Shown piece by piece: positions 43,328 through 50,483 of a stretch of DNA of 64,000 nucleotides. A model generated the notes under the pieces. The model saw nothing but the letters and a program-made list of their open reading frames with translations. It searched no databases and had not been told where the DNA came from. The stretch is from Phycisphaerae bacterium (GTDB lineage: Bacteria > Planctomycetota > Phycisphaerae > UBA1845), in contig JAJDDW010000016.1 of the NCBI GenBank assembly GCA_029260115.1, positions 62,001-126,000 of the forward strand, in the 5' to 3' direction. The number at the start of each line of letters is the position of its first letter. Positions within the stretch are counted from its first letter, which is position 1. The position numbers and the translations under genes are program-made.

Positions 43328-43838
43328 GGAGGTTTCGGATGCTTTAGAGCAGATTCGCAATGAAGATCCATCCAGTTGGTTTGATCTAAATGGATGGAAA
43401 GGGCGCCTGTTAATCGCGCTCATAGTCCTGGCTATTACGCTGTGGCTATTTCGCCGTATCATGCGGATGTTTCGACGTCGGCGCGGGCCAATGATTCATC
43501 CTAAGCTGCAAAAATATGGTCAAGATCAAGCGGTGCCGAGTGTGGAATTGACAGCCAAACGTCGGGCAGAAGCGGCCAAGGTGGTAGCTACTTCCAGTAT
43601 GACCGAAATTGTGGGATACGTGGTCATCGAGCAAGTAGAGGCGATTTTTGTCGATGGTTTTTGCCGTCCGGAAGATGCCCTAGAAGGGCTAAAGGCCACG
43701 GCCGCGATGAAAGGGGCGAACGCGGTAATCAACGTGCGTCACGATCGCGGCACTGGGGAGAGGTGTCGAGCGCAGGGCGATGCGGTAGTCGTTAGTAAAG
43801 TGGCTCCTAAAAAAAAGGCAAGTGAATCCGGTGATTAG
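43320..43838 (+). CDS. Membrane-anchored YbjQ-like domain protein
   Basis: A 172-residue protein with one helix (residues about 28-46), a basic stretch and then a domain resembling the YbjQ/UPF0145 fold: VGYVVIEQVEAIFVDGF, EGLKATAAMKGANAVINV and a final GDAVVVSKV. Members have been called heavy-metal-binding, but the role is unproven. I chose ATG 43320, ten bases after AAGGAG and overlapping the glycosyltransferase stop; the frame upstream to 43236 lies in the coding region of that gene. The overlap suggests the two are translated together. Confidence 0.7.
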   Translation: MPREVSDALEQIRNEDPSSWFDLNGWKGRLLIALIVLAITLWLFRRIMRMFRRRRGPMIHPKLQKYGQDQAVPSVELTAKRRAEAAKVVATSSMTEIVGYVVIEQVEAIFVDGFCRPEDALEGLKATAAMKGANAVINVRHDRGTGERCRAQGDAVVVSKVAPKKKASESGD

Positions 43839-43860
43839 CGATTTATTGATTCTTGCATTG

Positions 43861-43899
43861 CGAGCCGCGGGTTTCAGCCCGCGCGGTGCTACGATCACA
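43861..43899 (+). repeat. Dispersed palindromic repeat, copy 4
   Basis: CGAGCCGCGGGTTTCAGCCC then GCGCGGTGCTACGATCACA. This is one of the best preserved copies. It lies between the YbjQ-domain gene and the next membrane protein gene and rules out the upstream start (43853) of the latter. Confidence 0.8.
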
Positions 43900-43930
43900 A
43901 TCGATGTTGCATATTGTTAAGGTTTTAGAC

Positions 43931-44512
43931 ATGCCCCCTGAATTCACGAGCCAAACAACGAACCAGCTTACTGAATCAGACAATCCACGTGCCTTTGTCA
44001 CCGGCGCAGGTTTCGTGCTACAGGGTGCGGGTATGATCTTCATGTTCGGCGCTTGCGGCGTTTGGCTATTCAGTGCATTTTTTATCGAGAAAGCTGACAC
44101 CCCCGTTGATAAGTGGGCGGACTATCTCAACTCGTCATCATCAGCCGCAGCCTATATCACGCTGGGATTGGTTACGTGCCTTGTTGGTGGCATTGGGTTA
44201 GCCGCGGTGGGAGTTGGGTTGCAGGGTGAGAAGCCGTCGAGCGGATATTGGGCCATGGGCATCACGGGTCTGATGGCAGGGCTGTTTGCTGTGTTGTCAG
44301 CCACGCTTTTTTTGCGAGAAGGTTATTGGGGTATCGGGTTAGTCGCGGCCTCACTATTCGTCGGCAGCGTAGGCCTATTCTTGCTCGCAAGTTACAGTGC
44401 GGGTATCTTGAAAAAACATCCACCACCCCCAGATTTGAACGATTTTACGGACGATCTATTGGAAGAGTATCGCGTCAAGCGTGACGAGCGGCGCAAGAAA
44501 TTCGATATGTAG
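43931..44512 (+). CDS. Four-helix membrane protein of unknown function
   Basis: A 193-residue protein that I do not recognise. It has a short polar N-terminus, then hydrophobic helices at about 25-55, 75-100, 110-130 and 137-160, and a charged C-terminal tail (FTDDLLEEYRVKRDERRKKF) that would lie in the cytosol. The ATG at 43931 has AAGG eight bases upstream. It could be in one transcript with the preceding glycosyltransferase and YbjQ-domain genes, though a dispersed repeat intervenes. No motif indicates an enzyme. Confidence 0.65.
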   Translation: MPPEFTSQTTNQLTESDNPRAFVTGAGFVLQGAGMIFMFGACGVWLFSAFFIEKADTPVDKWADYLNSSSSAAAYITLGLVTCLVGGIGLAAVGVGLQGEKPSSGYWAMGITGLMAGLFAVLSATLFLREGYWGIGLVAASLFVGSVGLFLLASYSAGILKKHPPPPDLNDFTDDLLEEYRVKRDERRKKFDM

Positions 44513-44715
44513 CGTATGACAAGTGCACTTGGTTGGGATTGAGATCATCCTGTGATGTCGCCGCGACCGAATCTATACCGATGCTGCCCACCAAACGAAG
44601 CACCTAGCAACGATCGACGCTTTTCGACGGGTGCTTCTTAGCCAGGATGCCTACAATTAGCTATAATGATAGCATGTCTGATGGATATAGATTCGCTATG
44701 TAAGGAACTTGAAAC

Positions 44716-45861
44716 ATGAATCGGTTAAGATCATGGTTATTAACTGCTACAGCAACTGCGATAATTGTACTCGCCTTCGTGCCACCCGTTCACGCACAAA
44801 TTCCACCCTGGCCAGTCACGACTACCGTGACGATCGACAAAGCGTTAGCGTACCTCGCCACCGGCCCTGCTGCGGACGGAGGCTGGCAGGCGTTTGGTCG
44901 ATCTCACCCGGCCATCTCCGCACTCGTTATCAAAGCTTTATTACAAGACAAAAATTATGGCCCAAACCATCCCGTCGTAAAGCGCGGGCTGGATTTCATC
45001 ATGCGCTTCGTGCAAAGTGACGGCGGCATATACGTCCCCGGCGAAGGTATGCGTAACTATCACACCAGCGTCTGCCTATTGGCCTTGTCCGCTACTAAGG
45101 AAGAAAAATATCAACAGACTATTGTGAATGCTCAGCGATTCCTGAAAAAATTACAATGGGACGACGAAGATGGTCACGACCCCTCAAGCAGTTGGTACGG
45201 CGGACAGGGATATGGCAAGCACAAACGACCTGACCTATCCAACACCCAGCTCATGTTAGAAGCCTTGCATCAAAGCGGATTATCGCACGACGACCCGGCC
45301 TACAAAAAAGCATTGGCTTTTGTGTCGCGATGTCAGATGCTAAGCGAGACCAACGACCAATCTTTCGCCAGAGGTAGTGAGGATGGCGGATTCGTCTATA
45401 CCCCTGTTGGCCAGGGCGAGTCCAAAGCCGGCACCGATATTGTAGATGGTAAGCCGCAACTAAGAAGCTATGGCTCCATGACCTACGCGGGTTTCAAGAG
45501 CATGCTCTACGCCCAGGTGGGGCGGGACGATGCGCGAATTAAGCGAGCGCTGGCATGGATGCAGCAACATTACACCCTCGACCATAACCCCAACATGCCC
45601 AGCGCCCAGTCTAGGGAAGGGCTATACTATTACTACCACACCTTCGCCCGCGCCTTAGACGCCTGGGGTGAAGACCAGTTGGTAGATGCCAAGGGCAAGA
45701 CACATCAATGGCGGCGTGAGTTATGTGAAAAGCTGATTGATTTGCAACGCCCCGACGGCAGTTTCAGCAACCCAGCCGACCGCTGGTTTGAAGGGAACCC
45801 CCACTTGGTAACGGCCTACGCGGTACTAGCCATGCAAACCGCGATGAAAGATACGAAATAG
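44716..45861 (+). CDS. Secreted protein with prenyltransferase/squalene-cyclase-type repeats
   Basis: A 381-residue exported protein (signal peptide 1-28, ending VHAQ) made of alpha-alpha barrel repeats of the terpenoid-cyclase superfamily: DGGWQAFGRSHPAISALVIKALL, DGGIYVPGEGMRNYHTSVCLLAL, DLSNTQLMLEALHQSGL, YGSMTYAGFKSMLYAQ and DGSFSNP..VTAYAVLAMQ. The acidic DXDD motif of true squalene-hopene cyclases is not evident, and a secreted location does not suit that reaction. Similar proteins are abundant in planctomycetes with unknown role. TATAAT occurs at 44662, but without a clear -35 box. It appears to be a single gene. Confidence 0.8.
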   Translation: MNRLRSWLLTATATAIIVLAFVPPVHAQIPPWPVTTTVTIDKALAYLATGPAADGGWQAFGRSHPAISALVIKALLQDKNYGPNHPVVKRGLDFIMRFVQSDGGIYVPGEGMRNYHTSVCLLALSATKEEKYQQTIVNAQRFLKKLQWDDEDGHDPSSSWYGGQGYGKHKRPDLSNTQLMLEALHQSGLSHDDPAYKKALAFVSRCQMLSETNDQSFARGSEDGGFVYTPVGQGESKAGTDIVDGKPQLRSYGSMTYAGFKSMLYAQVGRDDARIKRALAWMQQHYTLDHNPNMPSAQSREGLYYYYHTFARALDAWGEDQLVDAKGKTHQWRRELCEKLIDLQRPDGSFSNPADRWFEGNPHLVTAYAVLAMQTAMKDTK

Positions 45862-45884
45862 ATAAGCGGTGTTATCGCATCCTC

Positions 45885-45918
45885 CCGAGCCGCGGGCTCC
45901 AGCCCGCGCGTTGCTACA
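45885..45918 (+). repeat. Dispersed palindromic repeat, copy 5
   Basis: CCGAGCCGCGGGCTCCAGCC then CGCGCGTTGCTACA. A well preserved copy 24 bases after the stop codon of the cyclase-repeat gene. Confidence 0.8.
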
Positions 45919-46024
45919 GTAGCAAATTGAGCATATCTTAATGCAACTTTAGCTTATTGCGTGACAAATCCACGTCTGTAGAGAATAATACAGTAGTACC
46001 TGTCTATCGGAGGTTCTGCAGGCC

Positions 46025-46456
46025 ATGGCTTTAAGATTTCGATTACTGCGACGACGAACGATAATTGCGTTGATGCTTTCGGCAGTGTTTGTTGTCGTTG
46101 CGATCATGAGTTTCAAGTGGTCTATTTATGCAGCTTCTGGTCACTTTGGCATTCTTATCGGAAGAGGCGGAGTTGGATGCCTATATACCTATCGTTCACG
46201 TTCGTCTGTTGTACTCAACATGAAAACGATAGATCGAACTTTCTGGTTACCAAAGTACCATTCCACTAAAAACGCTTCCTTTGATAGCACCTTTGTCTTC
46301 ATCCCCATCTGGTGCCTCACACCGTTCGTATTCATTCCAACTTTTCTTTTATGGCGAAAAGATCGACGTACTCCGGAGGGTCACTGCGTCAACTGCGGCT
46401 ACAACCTCACCGGCAACGTATCCGGCAAATGCTCTGAATGTGGGAAGGCCGTATGA
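46025..46456 (+). CDS. Small membrane protein with C-terminal zinc ribbon (paralogue 1)
   Basis: A 143-residue protein with a helix near residues 12-30, an extracytoplasmic loop and a second helix near 90-108, then the cytosolic zinc ribbon CVNCGYNLTGNVSGKCSECG at the very end. Such CxxCGYxLxGxxxxxCxECG tails are characteristic of planctomycete small membrane proteins, and their role is not known. GGAGG lies eleven bases before the ATG. Its stop codon overlaps the start of a paralogue (ATGA). Confidence 0.75.
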   Translation: MALRFRLLRRRTIIALMLSAVFVVVAIMSFKWSIYAASGHFGILIGRGGVGCLYTYRSRSSVVLNMKTIDRTFWLPKYHSTKNASFDSTFVFIPIWCLTPFVFIPTFLLWRKDRRTPEGHCVNCGYNLTGNVSGKCSECGKAV

Positions 46457-46995
46457 TTCGTAGAGTGCTCAAAGTTATGCTTCTCGTGTTCTCGGTTCTA
46501 CTAGCATTATCTTCAATGGTCTCTCATTGGCATGCATGGCATGTAAGCGAAGTTTGGAATCAAGGTGGTCAATGGGTTGACTTCAAGGGCGGTAGTATGC
46601 ATTGGTCCTATGAGTCAAATGGAGGCCTTTGGCAAGATTCGGTAACCGTGGAAGATTCAGGTTTTGGGCTTCCATATGTTTTTGGATTTAGAATGTACGG
46701 TGATGGCCACACCCGTATTTATTTTCCAGGTATATTTTTTGACTGGTGGCGGCAATCGACTGGCTATAGACGTTTCTATCTAAGGATTGAGTTCTTCACG
46801 CTCGCTTGTGTAGCTGCGGCTTACCCGACCATCGCCGTCATTCATGGTGTATTAAGACATCGACAACGACGAAGCAAGGGTCTATGCCTTCACTGTGGCT
46901 ATGATTTAACCGGCAACGAATCCGGCAAATGTTCCGAATGTGGCGAATCGATTTCGGAGGTTGAAACTAAACTTATCGATCAGGATATGGAGTAA
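46453..46995 (+). CDS. Small membrane protein with C-terminal zinc ribbon (paralogue 2)
   Basis: A 180-residue protein with the same plan as the gene before it: an N-terminal helix (6-24), an aromatic-rich extracytoplasmic loop, a helix near 115-135 and the ribbon CLHCGYDLTGNESGKCSECG followed by a short acidic tail. I chose ATG 46453, which overlaps the previous stop (ATGA) and has GGAAGG just upstream; the frame back to 46438 adds five residues. The pair probably arose by tandem duplication. Function is unknown. Confidence 0.75.
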   Translation: MIRRVLKVMLLVFSVLLALSSMVSHWHAWHVSEVWNQGGQWVDFKGGSMHWSYESNGGLWQDSVTVEDSGFGLPYVFGFRMYGDGHTRIYFPGIFFDWWRQSTGYRRFYLRIEFFTLACVAAAYPTIAVIHGVLRHRQRRSKGLCLHCGYDLTGNESGKCSECGESISEVETKLIDQDME

Positions 46996-47120
46996 TGCAA
47001 ATCCTAGTCCCGTGTCGATCTATATCTAGTCGAGCAATATGCGCGGGCCACTACATCTAGTCTCAACGACTAGCCACCGCGCAAAAAATTCAACTTTAAG
47101 CAAAATTGGCCTTTTTTTTG

Positions 47121-47148
47121 TTGACGGGGTGGGGCGAGGTGTTAAACT
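47121..47148 (+). promoter_or_regulatory. Likely promoter of the dcw cluster
   Basis: TTGACG at 47121 and TAAACT at 47143 are 16 bases apart, preceded by a T tract, 42 bases before mraZ. TGGGG and TTGGGTCGGG nearby could be parts of MraZ operator boxes, but the regular TGGGN-N5 array known from E. coli is not clear. Confidence 0.45.
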
Positions 47149-47190
47149 ATCCCACGTCAGACCTATGTTTGGGTCGGGAAACTTAAATTT

Positions 47191-47673
47191 ATGCGGATTT
47201 TCACGGGTCAACATGAGCGATCGATTGATGGAAAAAATCGTATCACTTTGCCAACGCAGCTTCGGGCGGCGCTTGGAGAGGACCGTGAAGGGAGCGGGGT
47301 TTACATCACCCTCGGTGAGCATCGGGGCACGCTCTCCGTTTTTACAGAGCAGGGTTACAAAGCGTTGGCCAGTCGTAGTGGAACGGAGTTCACGCCTGGG
47401 CCAAAATCGCGCAGCTTCGAGTTGCAGTATTATTCGATCAGCGAATATGTCGAGTTGGATAAGCAGGGACGCATCGTCCTTCCCGGCAGGCTGCGACGCA
47501 AAGCGAAGCTGTGTGACGAAGCGCTTTTAGTAGGGCAGAAGAACCGATTCGATATATGGAATCGGGCTGAGTTCGAGAAGGTATTGGGCATTGATTGGGA
47601 AAGCGACGATTGGCCAGACTGGCAAGGCTTCTTACGGATGAAGCCGGGTCAAGCAGAACAGGCGGGCCAATAA
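47191..47673 (+). CDS. mraZ: Transcriptional regulator MraZ
   Basis: A DNA-binding protein with two SpoVT/AbrB-like halves, usually a repressor of its own dcw operon. The halves are FTGQHERSIDGKNRITLPTQLRAAL at residues 4-28 and ISEYVELDKQGRIVLPGRLRRKA near 86-108. Length 160 is slightly longer than usual (about 145-150), with an acidic C-terminus. It is the first gene of the dcw cluster. In contrast to most genomes, a 439-base gap separates it from rsmH. Confidence 0.95.
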   Translation: MRIFTGQHERSIDGKNRITLPTQLRAALGEDREGSGVYITLGEHRGTLSVFTEQGYKALASRSGTEFTPGPKSRSFELQYYSISEYVELDKQGRIVLPGRLRRKAKLCDEALLVGQKNRFDIWNRAEFEKVLGIDWESDDWPDWQGFLRMKPGQAEQAGQ

Positions 47674-48112
47674 GTTGCTTGACGCTGTGCGATGGGAAAG
47701 ATCCGATTTCGCAGCGAGTGGTTGATGGGCGCGGTGTGGCAGGTGTAGAAATTTATTGAGGATGAGTGAGCCAACGGCATGGCAGAATCTGGAGCGCAAG
47801 GATGCGCCCTGCTGCGATGTTATGAAGGCGCATGAGCTGAGGAGACTATGTTTATTTGGCGTGTGAGGCTGTGTTATGCAGCTTTTCGGTCAAATCGTCC
47901 TGGAATGGCTGGCGGGTTTCGCACTTTTTTTCCGGCGACATGATCGCTATAGGTAAAACCGGCTTAGACGATTTCAGGTAGGGTGGCAGCGACAAAAATA
48001 TGGTTTTCTCGTTTTAGTCGTGAAGCGCAATCACGGCTAGTGCCTAAAGCGGGTCAGGGTTACCGTCGCCAAGGATGGTTGACGGCCCCCCGCTCGTTGG
48101 TGAAAGATCGAC
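47674..48112. other. 439-base gap between mraZ and rsmH
   Basis: These two genes are normally almost adjacent. The gap holds no clear gene. A 31-codon frame at 47848-47943 has GAGGAG just before its ATG but no recognisable sequence. TAGGTAAAACCGGCTTAGACG and similar stretches do not match a known RNA that I can name. It may contain a second promoter for rsmH and the rest of the cluster. Confidence 0.4.
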
Positions 48113-49036
48113 ATGAGTGATCAAGAGGGCGAGCCGCGTGGTCATATTCCGGTACTTGCTCACGAAGTGTGTGAGCTAATGCCGGCAAAGCCAGGCGGTG
48201 TCGTGATAGATGTCACGGTCGGTCTAGGTGGACATGCTGCGCTGTTCGCTGAGTTAATCGGTCCTACTGGGACACTGATAGGGCTAGATGTAGACCCTGA
48301 AAATTTAGCCTTGGCCAAGCAGCGTTTAGCTGACGTGGCCCCGCGTGTGGAGTTAATCCAAGCTAATTTTGCCGATTTAGCCAGTGTTTTGGAGCAGGTG
48401 GGCATAGATCGCGCGGACATCGTGCTCGCAGACCTCGGTGTAAACTCTGCTCATTTAGATCAGCCGGAGAGAGGTTTTTCGTTTCGTCATGACGGTCCGC
48501 TTGATATGCGGATGAATCCTAAATTGGCTACGACCGCCGCTGATTTGGTGAACCGCCTGACGGAGAAGGAATTAGCTGATCTGTTTTTTCATAACGCGCA
48601 GGAAACAAAAAGTCGTCGGATTGCGAAGTGGATTTGCGAGCAGCGTAAAGATGCGAGAATTACAACTACCGGTCGGCTCGCGGAGGTTGTTTCCCGGGCG
48701 GTTGGCGTGAATCCGGAATCTCGGCGGGCTAAGATACATCCTGCGACCCGTACGTTTCAGGCATTGCGGATGGCTGTCAACGATGAGATACCTTGTTTGG
48801 ATAGGCTGCTGGCGAAAGTCCCGGATATTTTGACAGTAGGCGGTCGCTTTGGCGTGATCGCTTTTCATAGCGTTGAGGATCGGCCGGTAAAGCTTGATTT
48901 TCGTCAGCGAAAGACTGATGGCATTTATCGCATCTTGACGAAAAAACCTATTGTAGCGAGTGCCGAAGAAAGAGACGCGAATCCACGTGCCCGCAGCGCG
49001 AAGCTGCGTGTCGTCGAGCGGCTGCCGGCGGAATAA
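48113..49036 (+). CDS. rsmH: 16S rRNA (cytosine1402-N4)-methyltransferase
   Basis: Methylates N4 of C1402 in 16S rRNA using S-adenosylmethionine. The SAM-binding start HIPVLAHEVCELM and VIDVTVGLGGHAALFAE, the DLGVNSAHLDQPERGFSFRHDGPLDMRMNP block and the late FHSVEDRPVK segment are present. In most members the last motif reads FHSLEDRxVK, so only one residue differs. Length 307. It sits in its normal dcw place ahead of the ftsL position, but a LysM gene has been inserted after it. Confidence 0.96.
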   Translation: MSDQEGEPRGHIPVLAHEVCELMPAKPGGVVIDVTVGLGGHAALFAELIGPTGTLIGLDVDPENLALAKQRLADVAPRVELIQANFADLASVLEQVGIDRADIVLADLGVNSAHLDQPERGFSFRHDGPLDMRMNPKLATTAADLVNRLTEKELADLFFHNAQETKSRRIAKWICEQRKDARITTTGRLAEVVSRAVGVNPESRRAKIHPATRTFQALRMAVNDEIPCLDRLLAKVPDILTVGGRFGVIAFHSVEDRPVKLDFRQRKTDGIYRILTKKPIVASAEERDANPRARSAKLRVVERLPAE

Positions 49037-49090
49037 TTTTGAAATTGTCGACGTCGGCGACGTTGATGTAGTCACAGAGAGGGTATTGGT

Positions 49091-50170
49091 ATGGCACGCG
49101 AGACCAAGGTCGGACTGTTAGCCGGGCTTGCGTTTATTGTGTGTTTTGCTGTAATTCTCGCGAATCGTGGGCAATTGGATTCACGCGCTCGCGAACACAC
49201 ATTCCTTGCTAAAACCGACAAGCCAGCAGATTCGCGGACGCGCAACACGCGAAATCTTGGTCGCCAAAATGATTCGCGTACAAATTCCTCGCACCAAGCG
49301 TCTCGCAATAATCCAACGACCCGACAGCCGCAGCGTCTGCCGACCCGCGTTGATATACCGCCACCCGCGCAACACCAATCACGCACTGCGGGTCCAACGG
49401 ACGGTCAAGAGCAATTGCCGGAACAAATTCAATCGCAAGACCCGCGTCGAAATTCCATGAACCCAAATGGCCCACCACGGCAAGATGCCGCTGGTTTTGG
49501 TTCGCTTACCTCACAGACATCGCCAGATGCTTACGATTCGACGAATAGTCAAGCAGAGCAGGCGCAATTGCGGGTGACCAATGGCGATTCAGCCAATCGG
49601 TCGCCGCACAACCGTTCCGTTGACGGGCTAATTCGCTACGCGGCTGGGGCGATCGTACCTGTGACTCAGCCGTCGACTAATCGTGCGAGAGCGCGAGCGA
49701 CGTATCAGGTCAAAGCGGGTGACACGTTGTATAAAATAGCCGCGCGTCAGTTGGGTGAGTCTTCGCGCAGAAATGTAGACGCGATTTTCGACGCCAATCG
49801 GTCGATCATGTCCAGTCCCGACCAGATCAAAGTCGGTATGGAAATTGTGATACCTACGATGTCAACGCAAGTGGCGTCGCCAGATACCCGGTCACGGCAG
49901 ACATCGAGGACTCAGCCTGGTCTTGCGACTGAGCTTAACAGCAGAAGGTCGATGCCCGTAAGGCAAGCGCCTAGGTTCCGCTGGTATCAAATCAAAAAGA
50001 ACGATCGTTACATCAACATCGCGCGGAATGAATTAGGCGATTCGAAGCGCTGGCATGAGATTCACGATCTCAACAAAATGAATTTCCCCAATCCCGACAA
50101 AATTCGTGCTGGTGTTCGGATAAAATTGCCGCTTGCGAGTGCGGTGGCCAGTGCGGAGTCGGGCCGTTGA
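49091..50170 (+). CDS. Membrane-anchored protein with two LysM domains
   Basis: A 359-residue protein with an N-terminal helix (residues 7-25), a disordered Gln/Arg/Asn/Pro-rich linker (about 28-200) and two LysM domains at 204-256 (YQVKAGDTLYKIAARQLGES) and 297-348 (YQIKKNDRYINIARNELGDS). LysM binds peptidoglycan glycan chains, so the protein would bridge the inner membrane and the wall. It lies between rsmH and the ftsL-like gene and overlaps the latter (TTGA). LysM genes are not part of the classical dcw order. A role in division or wall assembly is inference from position. Confidence 0.88.
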   Translation: MARETKVGLLAGLAFIVCFAVILANRGQLDSRAREHTFLAKTDKPADSRTRNTRNLGRQNDSRTNSSHQASRNNPTTRQPQRLPTRVDIPPPAQHQSRTAGPTDGQEQLPEQIQSQDPRRNSMNPNGPPRQDAAGFGSLTSQTSPDAYDSTNSQAEQAQLRVTNGDSANRSPHNRSVDGLIRYAAGAIVPVTQPSTNRARARATYQVKAGDTLYKIAARQLGESSRRNVDAIFDANRSIMSSPDQIKVGMEIVIPTMSTQVASPDTRSRQTSRTQPGLATELNSRRSMPVRQAPRFRWYQIKKNDRYINIARNELGDSKRWHEIHDLNKMNFPNPDKIRAGVRIKLPLASAVASAESGR

Positions 50171-50460
50171 CTTCGTTTCGTACATGCGTGTTTGTGGTAT
50201 TGTTAGCTGCGATAGCGTTGGGGGTAGTCGCGATGCGTCAAGCGCAGGCCTCGACCGCAGTACGGGTGTTAGAGTTTGAGTCGCAATGGGTATCGCTTCG
50301 GCGCGAATTGTGGCAGGTACAGTCACGGGTTGCCAGATTGAAATCGCCAGTGCGGGTATATAACCGCGTGGGCTGGTTTCATGACACGCTCGTGCCGCCG
50401 CATGAAGATAGCGCCGAAAAATCATCGACGCGGGTGGTTCTCAATCCGCCAACGGGTTGA
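50167..50460 (+). CDS. ftsL: FtsL-like division protein
   Basis: A 97-residue protein with one N-terminal helix (residues 7-22) and a short heptad-like segment (FESQWVSLRRELWQVQSRVARLKSP). Size, topology and its place directly before ftsI fit FtsL, which recruits and activates FtsW/FtsI in the divisome. FtsL sequences are poorly conserved, so the call depends on position. The start is TTG 50167, overlapping the LysM gene stop; no better start keeps the helix. It overlaps the longest frame of ftsI by four bases. Confidence 0.6.
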   Translation: MTSFRTCVFVVLLAAIALGVVAMRQAQASTAVRVLEFESQWVSLRRELWQVQSRVARLKSPVRVYNRVGWFHDTLVPPHEDSAEKSSTRVVLNPPTG

Positions 50461-50483
50461 ATTTTCTTAACGAAAAGGCAGGC

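Noticed and set aside
43853-43930. Upstream start of the four-helix membrane protein
   Set aside because: It would translate a copy of the dispersed palindrome; ATG 43931 has a ribosome site.
47121-47190. E. coli-type MraZ box array
   Set aside because: TGGGG and TTGGGT occur, but not as three TGGGN units with five-base spacers.
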